DNA of 64,000 nt from Paenibacillus silvae (GCF_014639235.1 NZ_BMFU01000003.1:1-64000), one strand, 5' to 3'; numbered from the stretch's first letter, positions 1 to 9,515 are shown. Notes: generated from the sequence alone by a model not told the origin. Made by a program: numbers and translations.

Positions 1-300
1 ATTGCAGCTGTTAATGCAGTTCCATTTGTGGTGTAATCTGCTGGATCTACATAGCTGTCTAATTGACCTCCAGCTGTTGTTTTTGCCGTTGCCAGGTCGT
101 CAGCCGCTAGATCAGCATCTGATTTAATCGCATCAATTGCAGATTTCGCTGCCGCTAGTGCTGAGGCTACGCCTGCTTCATCTGTTGCTGCGTCAATATT
201 GGCTTTACCCGTAGTGATTGCAGCTGTTAATGCAGTTTCATTTGTTATGTAATCCGCTGGATCTACATAGCTGTCTAATTGACCTTTAGCTGTTGTTTTT
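1..300 (-). repeat. Tandem 72-codon repeats inside the SLH gene
   Basis: The DNA at 1-80 recurs at 217-300 with an offset of exactly 216 bp (72 codons) and only scattered differences. Each unit encodes a QLDSYVDPADY motif followed by an alanine-rich helix. The first copy is cut by the window edge, so the array probably continues to the left. Confidence 0.85.
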
Positions 301-1103
301 ACTGTTGCTAGGTTGCCAGATGGCTGAGCAGGAGGAGCATAAATACCACCACCGCCACCACTGGATGGAGGTGCAGATGGAACGGATGGAGCAGGAGTTC
401 CAGGTTTAGTTTCTGGTTTAGTTTCTGGCTTTGTTTCGTCTGGTTTTTGCTCTGGTTCAGTAGGTTCAGGAGTATTTTCGATAGCTGTTAATAGGTTCTT
501 ACCAAGAACAGCCGACATCTCACGATTAGTATTTCCTTTAGGGTCAAAGCTTCCATCTGGATTACCCTTGATTAAACCAAGTTTGTAACCTGCCGAAACA
601 TATGCTCTAGCCCAATCGGAAATTACATTTGCATCCGTAAAATGGAGTGGAGCATTTTCATTTAATTCGATTTCAACACCAGCACTTTGCAAAGCTCTAA
701 CTAAAATAACAACTGCCATTTCTCTTGTTATCGGTGCGTTAGGTGCAAATTTGCCTTGTCCAACACCGTTGATAATTTCTAGTTTGAAGGCAGCCTCGAC
801 GTAAGGAATAGCCCAATCAGATACATCATTAAAAGATGAAATCTTGTTATTAGTTTCAAGACCAAGTGCTTTAACAATAACAGTTACAAATTCTGCTCTT
901 GTAAGCGTTCCTTTTGGGTTGAATTGTTCGTTTCCAATTCCATTGAGAATGCCCTTAGATTGCAATTCAATAATTGCATCTTTCGCATAAGAATTATTAA
1001 TGTCTCTGAAGCTTGTACCAGATGTTTCAGCGAATGCAGTTGTTGTTATCATGCCTAGCAATAGGGAAGATGCCAAGGCACTAGCCACTACTTGTTTCTT
1101 CAT
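1..1103 (-). CDS. SLH-domain surface protein with tandem helical repeats (partial, 3' end off window)
   Basis: The frame reads from an ATG at 1103 with a good Shine-Dalgarno site (AAGGAGA) and stays open to the window edge, giving 367 residues. Residues 1-25 form a signal peptide ending in AFA. Three SLH domains follow (about 28-70, 90-135 and 153-200, with TRAE, TREM and NREM motifs). Next come a Pro/Glu/Lys linker with repeated KPET and a glycine run, then helical repeats from about residue 265 that resemble FIVAR-type units. SLH domains bind pyruvylated secondary cell-wall polymer, so the protein should sit on the cell surface. The function of the repeat region is unknown, and the C-terminus lies outside the window. 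Confidence 0.9.
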   Translation of the reverse strand, partial: MKKQVVASALASSLLLGMITTTAFAETSGTSFRDINNSYAKDAIIELQSKGILNGIGNEQFNPKGTLTRAEFVTVIVKALGLETNNKISSFNDVSDWAIPYVEAAFKLEIINGVGQGKFAPNAPITREMAVVILVRALQSAGVEIELNENAPLHFTDANVISDWARAYVSAGYKLGLIKGNPDGSFDPKGNTNREMSAVLGKNLLTAIENTPEPTEPEQKPDETKPETKPETKPGTPAPSVPSAPPSSGGGGGIYAPPAQPSGNLATVKTTAKGQLDSYVDPADYITNETALTAAITTGKANIDAATDEAGVASALAAAKSAIDAIKSDADLAADDLATAKTTAGGQLDSYVDPADYTTNGTALTAA

Positions 1104-2032
1104 TTGACTAATTTCTCCTTAAATTGTATTCCTCGCAAATACCAAAAAACAGGAAACCTATCGTTACTCCATAATAATTTTGATAATCATCTGTCCTGTA
1201 AAGGCTTTCTTGGAGAAAGATGTCCCCAGTCAATCATTGCATAAGTGCTAACGGGCATAATGCAACCTTACTGTGAGTTCATTTTGCGTTAGGTTGGCTC
1301 GTAATATAACCAACCTAATATTTCGTTCGTTTAGTTCACTTCCTTTCGAGCACACTTTGTGATCCAGCTTCAATTTTCTCCTACATTATGAGAAGCGTCA
1401 AGTAATATATAAATAGCAAAGTTTTTTAATTTATCTATTGATTATCTACTAATTAGCAAGAAACTCGGATGGTGATATTGTTGTGCATTAAATGAGCGTT
1501 TGTCTGTGTAGGATAACCATTGTAACAAACAGTTTTATTTTTTTCATAGACTATAGTCAACGTCTCTTTCTTATGTTCTCCCCAGACCTCTTTGTACAAT
1601 GATCTTTGCAAAATTCCCGATCATTTTAAATGGTTATCTACTTTATACATCCGGGATATTCGTATTATTTGCTAGAACGTTTAGTCGCATTAATGGACTT
1701 TCTTTTCCCCTACAATTTTAGCAATTCTCGAAGGGGAAAAATAAATGGGAACCAACAGAATGTCTTGAGTATGTTGATGACAAATCATGCTCCCGGAGAA
1801 TACTTAATAAAAGAAGACCTTTCTGATTTTTCAAATGAATTGATGACGCATCAAAAGGGATAAGTTAAACTATTAAGGAAGCACAGTGCTTACCATTAAT
1901 GAAGCAGCTAAATCACATAAATGTTTTAGTTTGACACCCTTGATTTTTATTACCGCAGTCTTACTTCCATCTTCTTTACCTTGGTAATCCATAAATTCCC
2001 TGTGATCTTGGTAGCTTACAGGGAACAGGGTT
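1104..2032. other. Gene-poor AT-rich stretch; leader of the SLH gene
   Basis: No convincing coding frame lies here. On the minus strand the region upstream of the SLH gene holds a 9-bp perfect hairpin (1289-1318, TTAGGTTGG/CCAACCTAA) and a 6-bp hairpin (1237-1265, TTGCAT/ATGCAA) with ACGCAAA nearby, so a long structured 5' UTR is possible. From 1440 to 2030 I see only AT-rich sequence with a short hairpin (TTCCCTGT/ACAGGGAA) near 2000-2030. Confidence 0.5.
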
Positions 2033-2638
2033 TTAATTTTTTTCCTGCTTATTCTTAAATAAAAGCACCTTAGAGCAACGAGGACTGAGCTTCGTACAGT
2101 ATTTCGACAGGTCGATTTCGACTGCATGTCCGTATCCCTTCTCCGCATAGGCTTTGACTTTTCGAATGGCTTGCTGTGCGCTTCGTCCCGGGCGGTAGCC
2201 GTAGCTTCCGTCCGAGAAGAGCGGCTCGAACAACGGTTGCAGTTGTTGTGCGATCGCTTGTTGAATCACCCGATCGATGACCGTCGGGATGCCCAGTTTT
2301 CGCTCGCCACTTCCGTCTGGTTTGGGGATTTTCTTGCGCCGCACCGGGCTTGGCTTGTAGCTGCCTTCCCGAATGCTTTGCAGAAGTTCCTCTCTGTTTT
2401 CGCGCAACCATGGCAACGCCATCCCCACGGTCATTCCGTCGATTCCCGGCGCACCATGGTTGCGTTTGACCTGTTTATACGCCCGGTTCAGATTGTCTCT
2501 GTTCAGGATGCGTTCCATCAGGCCTTTTGCACCTTCTCTTTCTCTACTTTCCCGAGTTTCGATACTCCGCGCTCCGGCATCCCCTTCGCGTTCCACGCCA
2601 TCTCTTTGCCGGTAGCCCTTTCGGTATTCTGCTTTCAC
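2033..2638 (-). pseudogene. Group II intron maturase/reverse transcriptase, truncated
   Basis: The frame starts at a GTG (2638). It has the usual RT-0/RT-1 beginning (LMERIL, then GAPGIDGM), KIPKPDGSGERKLGIPT, the RT-2/3 block VIQQAIAQQL, and SYGYRPGRSAQQA. The similarity stops at EIDLSKY (about 2104), where intact maturases continue with FDTLNHE. After that come about 23 unrelated residues and a stop. The catalytic YADD block, the X (maturase) domain and the endonuclease domain are all missing, so the protein cannot be an active reverse transcriptase. Full-length relatives are about 420-470 residues long. Confidence 0.88.
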
Positions 2639-3059
2639 CGCATCGACTCTCCTTTCAGTCTGTACTCAAGACTTACGATTGTTCAGTCCTTCCCGAAAAA
2701 AAACTTCCGGTACTATGACCTCTGCTGACTTCTCACCACAAGCTTTACTCCGTCTTTCGGATTTTTTTTCCTACTTCACGTCAGTGAGACCTCCCCGGGT
2801 AAGAACGATAACCTTCCCTTCATCCATCTGCCACATCTACATCCTGGAATTCGGGCAGTATTGGACTTCGCTTTTGTATAGCAAGCTCGTCCGTTCCATC
2901 ATGCCTTGTATGTGATTTCTGTTCGTCAGACCGAGGGTTTGCCTCCGGCTTCCTTCAGATTCCGCCTCGCGACGGACACCCTTGCCCTTGGCTAACAGTT
3001 CCTACTGCCAAGCCTGTAGCGGACTTTCACCGCCAAGTTATCGCCCATGCCGGGCGCAC
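2100..3059 (-). mobile_element. 5' fragment of a group II intron
   Basis: On the minus strand the intron 5' end GTGCGCCCGG begins at 3059, followed by ribozyme-like sequence (for example GGTGAAAGTCCGC) for about 420 bp before the maturase frame. The 3' part, including domains V and VI, is absent because sequence identity breaks near 2100. The preceding exon is the terminator hairpin of the gene at 3112-5595, then TTTTGTGTT. Insertion just after a terminator is typical of bacterial class C introns, and I infer that class from the site. The fragment is GC-richer than the AT-rich DNA to its left. Confidence 0.8.
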
Positions 3060-3065
3060 AACACA

Positions 3066-3106
3066 AAAGCGGCAAGTCCTGCTGAAAATCGGGAACTTGC
3101 CGCTTT
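3066..3106 (-). terminator. Intrinsic terminator of the GGDEF-EAL gene
   Basis: A 12-bp stem, AAAGCGGCAAGT/ACTTGCCGCTTT, is followed on the minus strand by TGTGTT and then directly by the group II intron. The intron has displaced whatever lay downstream. Confidence 0.8.
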
Positions 3107-3111
3107 CTATG

Positions 3112-5595
3112 TTATAAAGAATGAAGTGCCTCATTACTATTTCCGAGCATACGAAGCGGTACAAAGAAACTGTGCTCTACTTCGCTTGCCGGTAACGGTC
3201 GACTGAAGTAATATCCCTGAATTTCTCTGCAATCATTTTGCATCAGGATGTCCAGCTGTCCTTTGGTCTCAATCCCCTCGGCAATAACCTCCATCTTGAG
3301 GTTCTGAGCCATAGAGATAATCGTAGCAACGATGGCCTGATCGCTATGGCTTTCCGTAATGTCGGTAACAAAGGAGCGATCAATCTTGAGCTTGTGAATC
3401 GGGAAATGTTTCAAATAACTCAGGGAGCTGTACCCCGTACCGAAATCATCCAGACTGATCTTCACCCCAAGGGCAGTAAGCTCGTTCAGAATCGCCGTTG
3501 ATACGGCAGCATCCATCATCATGCTCTCCGTAATTTCCAGCTCCAGATACTGAGCCTCCAGCCCCGTCTCGATCAATGCATTTTTGATCTGCTCCACCAG
3601 GTTCGATTGGTGAAACTGTTGACTGGACAAGTTCACAGATACCGGAATGAGCGGCCCGCCGCTGGAATGCCACAGCTTCATCTGTCTGCAGGCTTCCCGC
3701 AGCGTCCAGTTACCAATATCATAGATCAGCCCCGTCTCCTCGGCGAGCGGGATAAATACATTCGGTGCAAGCAGCCCTTTCATGGGATGCTGCCAGCGAA
3801 TCAGAGCCTCGACTCCAATCATTCGGCTATCGTGAGTGCGAATCTGGGGTTGATAGTACAGCACCATCTCGTTTCGCTCCAGCGCTTTCCGCAGATAACC
3901 TTCCAGCTCAATCCGCTCATACAGTTCCGAGTCGAGCTGGGCTGTGTAGAACTGATAACCGTTCTTGCCATTTTTCTTCACTTCATACATTGCGGAGTCC
4001 GCATGTTTAATCAGCGCATCCGTTCCCGCCCCGTGCTCAGGATACATTGCAATCCCGATGCTTGCAGTAACATAAAAATCATTTTCCTTCAAACGATACG
4101 GCTGCTGGATCGATTCAACAACTCTTTCGGCAAGCCGAATAATCTCCTGCTCGTTCGCCTGCTCCCCTGTAACCACCATCGTAAATTCATCCCCGCCCAT
4201 CCGGGCCAGCGTGACATTGGACATCGCCTGAGGATGAGATGCATCAATGGTGCTTACAATCCGGCCGCTAACTTCTTTCAGAAACACGTCTCCGATGGAA
4301 TGACCCAGAGAATCGTTAATCATCTTGAAGCGGTCAATATCCATGACCATCACAGCGAATCTGGCTTGCTTTTCTCCGCAAACGTTAATCGTCTTAGCCA
4401 GTACCTCATCCAGTTTACGCCGATTAGGAAGCCCTGTAAGTGGATCATGCAGAGCCTGATGACGAATATTTTCCTGAGCCTGCGTTTCCTCCGTAATATC
4501 TTTGATCAGAATGTGGCTGCCCACATGGGTATCATCAATAATGACCGGGATGACCGCGATACTCAAGTCGAGAAGTTCATTTTGTGTATTTCTCATTTTT
4601 GCCGTATAGTGCTTCTGTTCCGTATCGTGACTATCCCATGAGTACATATTATCTTGGCTCGTGCACTCCACCTCTATTTGCTCTACGATCTGATGTATCG
4701 GGCGATCAATCACCTTTCTCTCAGGGTAGCCTGTGATCGTGCTTACCGCTGCATTAATCCCTTTGACGATGCCTTCTCTGTCCACCGAAATGATGGCATC
4801 CGAATGATTATGGTACAGCGCCTGATACCATTGCTCGTTCTCACGAATACGCTGATCCTTCTGGGACATCCGTTGATTGATAAAGTTTCCGAACAACGTA
4901 AGCCCAATCGCAATAATGGTGCCCGCAGCAATCAAATATGCGAGTACCTCTGACTCAATCTGTCGGGTCAACGTATCAGGAATTGCCGTACTTTGATGAA
5001 AACGAGCTGCTGCCATCCCGGTGTAATGCATGCCCGTAATGCCCACACCCATGATGAGTCCGCTGCCTATTTTGTAGACCCAGTCATGCTTCGAATCGCG
5101 GCGGTTAAAATAAAACATGAGCCATAGCGCCGCAAAGGAAGCCACAGCTGCAATGACAACCGATAAAGCCACAAGCATCGGCTTGTACGTCACCGGAGTA
5201 GACATCGCAGCCATCCCCACATAATGCATAGAGGTAATGCCAGTAGTCATAAGCAGCCCAGCAATCACCAGCCTGCTTATTTTATTAGACTGCCGTCCAG
5301 CAAAATCCAGCGCAACTCCCGATGCAGCAATAGCAAGCAGCACGGATAAAATAACTTTATCCGTCGAATAGGAAACGTGCATAGGCAGTACAAACGCAAG
5401 CATGCCCACAAAATGCATGGACCAGATCCCCAGTCCCATAGAGATAGCACCGCAAGCAATCCACCAGTGACGCGCCCTTCCGCTCGTCATGGATACACGG
5501 CCTGCAAGATCAAGTGCTGCATAAGAGGCTAACGAAGCAATGATATAGGATAAAATAACAAGTTGTAGATTGTATGTGCCATGTATGTGCTCCAC
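3112..5595 (-). CDS. MHYT-PAS-GGDEF-EAL cyclic-di-GMP signalling protein
   Basis: This is an 827-residue membrane protein. Residues 1-240 form a seven-helix MHYT sensor with three motif copies (MHFVGM near 60, MHYVGM near 123, MHYTGM near 189), thought to bind a metal and sense a diatomic gas. A PAS domain (about 255-370) follows. The GGDEF domain is intact (RMGGDEF), so cyclic-di-GMP synthesis is possible. The EAL domain is also intact (VEALIRW, ESMMMD, DDFGTGYSSL), so hydrolysis is possible too. Which activity dominates cannot be read from the sequence. The gene stands alone, with its own terminator and a structured leader containing a second terminator-like hairpin. Confidence 0.95.
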   Translation of the reverse strand: MEHIHGTYNLQLVILSYIIASLASYAALDLAGRVSMTSGRARHWWIACGAISMGLGIWSMHFVGMLAFVLPMHVSYSTDKVILSVLLAIAASGVALDFAGRQSNKISRLVIAGLLMTTGITSMHYVGMAAMSTPVTYKPMLVALSVVIAAVASFAALWLMFYFNRRDSKHDWVYKIGSGLIMGVGITGMHYTGMAAARFHQSTAIPDTLTRQIESEVLAYLIAAGTIIAIGLTLFGNFINQRMSQKDQRIRENEQWYQALYHNHSDAIISVDREGIVKGINAAVSTITGYPERKVIDRPIHQIVEQIEVECTSQDNMYSWDSHDTEQKHYTAKMRNTQNELLDLSIAVIPVIIDDTHVGSHILIKDITEETQAQENIRHQALHDPLTGLPNRRKLDEVLAKTINVCGEKQARFAVMVMDIDRFKMINDSLGHSIGDVFLKEVSGRIVSTIDASHPQAMSNVTLARMGGDEFTMVVTGEQANEQEIIRLAERVVESIQQPYRLKENDFYVTASIGIAMYPEHGAGTDALIKHADSAMYEVKKNGKNGYQFYTAQLDSELYERIELEGYLRKALERNEMVLYYQPQIRTHDSRMIGVEALIRWQHPMKGLLAPNVFIPLAEETGLIYDIGNWTLREACRQMKLWHSSGGPLIPVSVNLSSQQFHQSNLVEQIKNALIETGLEAQYLELEITESMMMDAAVSTAILNELTALGVKISLDDFGTGYSSLSYLKHFPIHKLKIDRSFVTDITESHSDQAIVATIISMAQNLKMEVIAEGIETKGQLDILMQNDCREIQGYYFSRPLPASEVEHSFFVPLRMLGNSNEALHSL

Positions 5596-5644
5596 TTACT
5601 CTGTCCTTTCAGCCGGGCAATACCTCATATGTATGTTTAAATGT

Positions 5645-5780
5645 AAAAAAGAAGCGAGTGCGCTGTCTGGATGACAGGCACTCCCTCCGCATCATTTGAC
5701 TTTGCGACCAGCGACTTAGTCATAAGCCGATGGCATACATCTGAAACCCGCTTATGTTGAATGTCTATAGTCTAAACGTC
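5645..5780 (-). promoter_or_regulatory. Structured leader with terminator-like hairpin ahead of the GGDEF-EAL gene
   Basis: On the minus strand the hairpin GAGTGCCTGTC...GACAGCGCACTC (5656-5683) is followed by GCTTCTTTTTT, the form of an intrinsic terminator. It lies about 60 bases before the start codon. An upstream inverted repeat, CATAAGC/GCTTATG, lies within 5720-5755. The hairpin could end an unseen transcript or act as an attenuator. I could not match it to a known riboswitch. Confidence 0.45.
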
Positions 5781-5890
5781 CCAGCCCTGAAAATCAACAC
5801 TTATTTCCAGAAGCAGAGCCTGTTTATCCCTCATTTACGGTGTTTCAGCGTAGTCTTAACAACCCTTTTCAGAGCTTGAAAACAACCATG

Positions 5891-8800
5891 CTATTTCTTC
5901 ATCAGCAGCAAACTGCCGAAACCGGATGTATCCCTATATGAATTGCCCGATGGATCACTCCACATAAACACGCTGCTGCGTTTTCCGTCTCCTGCACCAT
6001 CATCATTCACTTGCAGATCAAAACCAATCCATTTGCTTTCCTTGGCGCGCACATTTTCAAGTGGAATCGCCGCTTCAACAACATATCCTTCCTTCGTCAG
6101 ACGGGTAGCTGATTTGAACAGCTCTTTGCGTGGGCTGCCGCCAAAGGAAGTTTCATTGTCGAAATTGACCCGGTACTGTGCATCGTCGTCCTCATAACTG
6201 CTCGACTGATTTTTGTTCAGATCAATAAAAAGCTCGATGGAATCCTGTTCATGTGCATTGGCGCTTTTTTTGCTAAGCAGCGGATCTTTGACTTCAGCCC
6301 ATACATAAAGATACTTTTCATCCCACAGCAGCTTTGCCTTCGCCTTGGCACCGGAATTGCCTTCTACCTTGACGTCTGTTGCAATCGTCACAGCTTTCTT
6401 CCACAATTTATCTTCCTTGCCATCCACCGTTGGTGTTCCGTAGCTGACTTTAACTTGTTTCAAGCCAGAGCCTAGCTTGAGCTTGCCCCGATTCTCCGTT
6501 TTCTGCGGCTGTTGATTGTTCGTATCATTCCATACCACAATCGAGGTTTTGCTATTAGGCTGTTTATCTGTAATACGGAAATCGAGAGACAGTACCTTGC
6601 CTGCCGCCAGGTCAGCAGAGGATAACGGCAGGGATGCATAAACAACATATCCCGATTTGTTTTCCTTCACCTGATACAGCTTCTCATCCTTTCCTTTCCC
6701 GCCATCCCGGTTAAAGATGTATTGTCCGTCCTTCGGTGTGCTGTTTTTCTTGCCGGCGGCCATATCCTCCGGACTTACAAAAACCTCAACCTGATCACCT
6801 TTAAGACGTGTAGCATCCTTCACTTCAATGCGCAGATTCAGTTTTTTTCCATCCCATAACGTTTTTACTTCTCCTGTCGTGCCTGAAGCACCTTCGATAA
6901 CATGAGAGAATGGCAAAGCTCTGACCGCTCCCCAGAGAACATCCTCCTGTCCTTTACGATCAGGCAAGGATATCTTCGCTTGGGGTGCAGTCCACTCGTT
7001 TCGATATACGGGTAACGTTGAAGGATCAACCAGTGCCCAATAAGCCGGTTTGGCTTTCAGCTTGCGATCAAACAGCAGTGGTGCATCTTTTCTGCCTTTG
7101 ACAGGGAAATCATCCAGCCAAGTGCCGTCGTCCGCAAGTCCCCATAACGTTACACTGTCCATTATGCCGCGATCATCAAACTCCTTGAACAGATCAAACA
7201 GTGCACGATAACGATATGCCTGCTCGAGCATCATCTCGTCTGTAACCGGTTTTTCCTGCTCGGAGTTTCCGGAATAGATGGACATATCCAGCTCCGTCAC
7301 TTGAATGTGAACCCCAAGAGCCGCAGCCCGGTTAAACGCCTCACGGATTTGCTTGAGGTCTGGTCCATACATGGATACATGCATTTGGAAACCAATGGCA
7401 TCAATCGGTGTTCCTTTCGCCAGCAGCTTCTCTACAAGTTTAACCATGTCATTCATCTTGCTGACACTACCTTCAATGCCGTAATCATTGATGACCAATA
7501 CCGCATCCGGATCAGCCTCTCGCGCATAACGGAAAGCCAGTTCAATGTAGTCACTGTCATCCCCGTCGCCGTCGACATCACCGATGATATCACGCCATTT
7601 CGAACCGCTTGCCTGATTACGCAGACCGCCACCGTCCGAGATAACTTCATTGACTACATCCCATGTGTGTACTTTACCTTTGTAACGGCTTACAATTGTT
7701 TGAATATGTGTTTTCATGCGCTTCAGCAGCTGTTCACGCGTCGCTGGCTTCGATGGATCATTTGGATCGGTGAAGAACCAATCCGGCACCTGGCTGTGCC
7801 AGAGCAGCGTATGCCCTCTCACCTGCATGTTGTTCGCAGCAGCAAAGTTGACAAGCTTATCCGCCTCAGACCAGACAAAGTTGCCCTCTGTAGGCTGCAT
7901 AGCATCCATTTTCATGAAGTTGCCTGCCGTAATACTTTTGAAATGTTTCGTCAGCAGTTCAGAGTGCGGGTCTTTAGAGTCCAGTGCCGTCTGATCAATG
8001 GCAGCTCCAAGCGCATACGAAGTACCTAGCGTCTTAGCCAAGTCCGGAATATTTTTCTCGATAGCAATCGCTTCGGTTGCAGTAATCTGTACATCATCAA
8101 TATAAAACGGAATCGTGTCTGTCTCCGTCACTTCGGAAGACTGCTTCCACGGTGTTTCGGCATACATACGCAAGCCGCTGATGCCTGTGCTTTCCGCTGG
8201 CACAATAATGTCTGCTTCAATTTTCTTCCACTGGCCTTTGTTCAACGTTGTGGAAGCAAACGTAGCATATTCAAGGTTTGCTGTGTCACCATTAAACTCC
8301 TTTTCCAAGGAGCCGTTAATGACTTGTGTTGCCGGTCCTTCATCATACATCGCCCAGAAGGAGATATGAACCGTGCTTCCCTTTTGCAGATAAGGCAGAA
8401 CCTCTACAAGCGGCCCATGATAGGTCTCACTGCGGGAGGAGGTTTTCAAGCTGCGGTTGCTGTTATGTCCGATGCCGCTGACAACCTCCAGCTTCTCCGT
8501 ACCCCGGGCACGCCAGTTGCCGATATTCCCATCTTCAAAATCGGCCTTGAACAGCACTTGGCCTGGTTCTCCCGGCTCACCCGGATTCTCCGGTGCAGGT
8601 TTAACGAAACGAATCTGGAATTCGTCCAGCAGGTAAGCAGCCTTGGCATCTGTGCTTTCCAGATAGAGGAGCAGGTTGCTGCCTTGCTCATAGCTGTACT
8701 GACCCTGCAGCTTCACCCATTTCTGATCCGTCACTTGCTCAGCTGCGTTGACCTGATCATATTGCGTTTCCCCATTACCATCCCGGCGCTCCACAGTAAA

Positions 8801-9148
8801 TTTCAGATCAGCCGGAGCTGAGCCAGTTACCAGCTTCACGTAACCGGATATTTCCACAACTTCATTCTTATGAACGACATCGCTCAAGGAAAACGCAGGA
8901 CCATTCCAAGCCTCTGTACGACCCGTTGTTTGCAGGGACTGTTTGCCTTGATACGCCTGATCAGCTGTCACATCAACCTTCACTCCACCTCGGGCTGTCC
9001 AGCCTTGCGTTCCATCTTCAAATGAATGAGATAACAGAATATCCCCCGCATTCGCTGCGCTTGCCTTCCATTCTCCTGCTCCGAGACCTGGCAGCAAGCT
9101 AACCATCAAAACTGCTGCCAAGCATAACCTCAACCATTTTCCCCGCAC
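5891..9148 (-). CDS. Secreted modular endo-beta-1,4-xylanase (CBM22-CBM22-GH10-CBM9-CBM9)
   Basis: The product has 1085 residues and starts at a GTG (9148) behind AAGGAGGAG. Residues 1-31 are a signal peptide. Two CBM22-type modules (about 36-181 and 197-355) precede a GH10 catalytic domain (about 365-705). The expected catalytic glutamates are E501 in WDVVNEV and E619 in VTELD. Two CBM9-type modules (about 720-895 and 900-1083) complete the protein. The family hydrolyses internal xylan linkages. No SLH domain is present, so the enzyme is probably released or held by carbohydrate binding. An Asp/Gly-rich insertion (DVDGDGDDSD, near 524-533) sits in the catalytic domain. A LacI-type gene lies directly upstream on the same strand. 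Confidence 0.95.
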   Translation of the reverse strand: MRGKWLRLCLAAVLMVSLLPGLGAGEWKASAANAGDILLSHSFEDGTQGWTARGGVKVDVTADQAYQGKQSLQTTGRTEAWNGPAFSLSDVVHKNEVVEISGYVKLVTGSAPADLKFTVERRDGNGETQYDQVNAAEQVTDQKWVKLQGQYSYEQGSNLLLYLESTDAKAAYLLDEFQIRFVKPAPENPGEPGEPGQVLFKADFEDGNIGNWRARGTEKLEVVSGIGHNSNRSLKTSSRSETYHGPLVEVLPYLQKGSTVHISFWAMYDEGPATQVINGSLEKEFNGDTANLEYATFASTTLNKGQWKKIEADIIVPAESTGISGLRMYAETPWKQSSEVTETDTIPFYIDDVQITATEAIAIEKNIPDLAKTLGTSYALGAAIDQTALDSKDPHSELLTKHFKSITAGNFMKMDAMQPTEGNFVWSEADKLVNFAAANNMQVRGHTLLWHSQVPDWFFTDPNDPSKPATREQLLKRMKTHIQTIVSRYKGKVHTWDVVNEVISDGGGLRNQASGSKWRDIIGDVDGDGDDSDYIELAFRYAREADPDAVLVINDYGIEGSVSKMNDMVKLVEKLLAKGTPIDAIGFQMHVSMYGPDLKQIREAFNRAAALGVHIQVTELDMSIYSGNSEQEKPVTDEMMLEQAYRYRALFDLFKEFDDRGIMDSVTLWGLADDGTWLDDFPVKGRKDAPLLFDRKLKAKPAYWALVDPSTLPVYRNEWTAPQAKISLPDRKGQEDVLWGAVRALPFSHVIEGASGTTGEVKTLWDGKKLNLRIEVKDATRLKGDQVEVFVSPEDMAAGKKNSTPKDGQYIFNRDGGKGKDEKLYQVKENKSGYVVYASLPLSSADLAAGKVLSLDFRITDKQPNSKTSIVVWNDTNNQQPQKTENRGKLKLGSGLKQVKVSYGTPTVDGKEDKLWKKAVTIATDVKVEGNSGAKAKAKLLWDEKYLYVWAEVKDPLLSKKSANAHEQDSIELFIDLNKNQSSSYEDDDAQYRVNFDNETSFGGSPRKELFKSATRLTKEGYVVEAAIPLENVRAKESKWIGFDLQVNDDGAGDGKRSSVFMWSDPSGNSYRDTSGFGSLLLMKK

Positions 9149-9368
9149 GTAAACTCCTCCTTATGAATTTCTTCATCCATCCTGTAACGCGGTCAAACAT
9201 CAGGCTTTTCACGACACACTTCTGCATGCATGGATATCCTCTGCTGGTTTTTTCGCTGGCAACCGACAACATGATTGCACGGATGGGATCAGGAACATTC
9301 AATGCACGGTCCTTAAACCTCCTCAAGTGAGCCCGATAATGCCCTGGGGAACCTGCCCTTCAATAAAA

Positions 9369-9417
9369 GTAAGCGGTTACATAATCAAATTTATGCCATT
9401 GTACCTTTTACTGTAAA
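9369..9417 (-). promoter_or_regulatory. Putative xylanase promoter with overlapping LacI-type operator
   Basis: On the minus strand TTTACA (9412-9417), an 18-bp spacer and TAAATT (9388-9393) form a sigma-A-like promoter. The palindrome-like GTAACCGCTTAC (9369-9380) lies at the predicted start point. It has the central CG and outer symmetry of a LacI/CcpA-family operator. The position suggests repression; the binding protein could be the LacI regulator upstream or CcpA. Confidence 0.5.
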
Positions 9418-9515
9418 TATGGAGATTTAGTGTCTAACCCCCTCTTTTTATATTTTTGGTTACCTTTGTTGTGTTCATATGACAAAAAAACTGACTTGCC
9501 TGCCTCATTAAAAAA

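Noticed and set aside
1630..1863. 77-codon plus-strand frame between the SLH gene and the intron
   Set aside because: It has no ribosome site, an unusual composition and no recognisable motif in an AT-rich gap; a chance frame is more likely.
1873..2148. 91-codon minus-strand frame ending KHLCDLAASLMVSTVLP
   Set aside because: Its first half is the maturase sequence in the wrong frame. The last 50 codons look faintly protein-like but have no start of their own, so I did not annotate a gene.
3607..4641. 344-codon frame antisense to the GGDEF-EAL gene
   Set aside because: The minus-strand frame has intact GGDEF and EAL motifs; the antisense frame has none.
5645..5780. Cyclic-di-GMP-I riboswitch ahead of the GGDEF-EAL gene
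   Set aside because: A TCGCAAAG segment is present, but the GGCAAACC stretch and GNRA-capped stem of the aptamer are missing.
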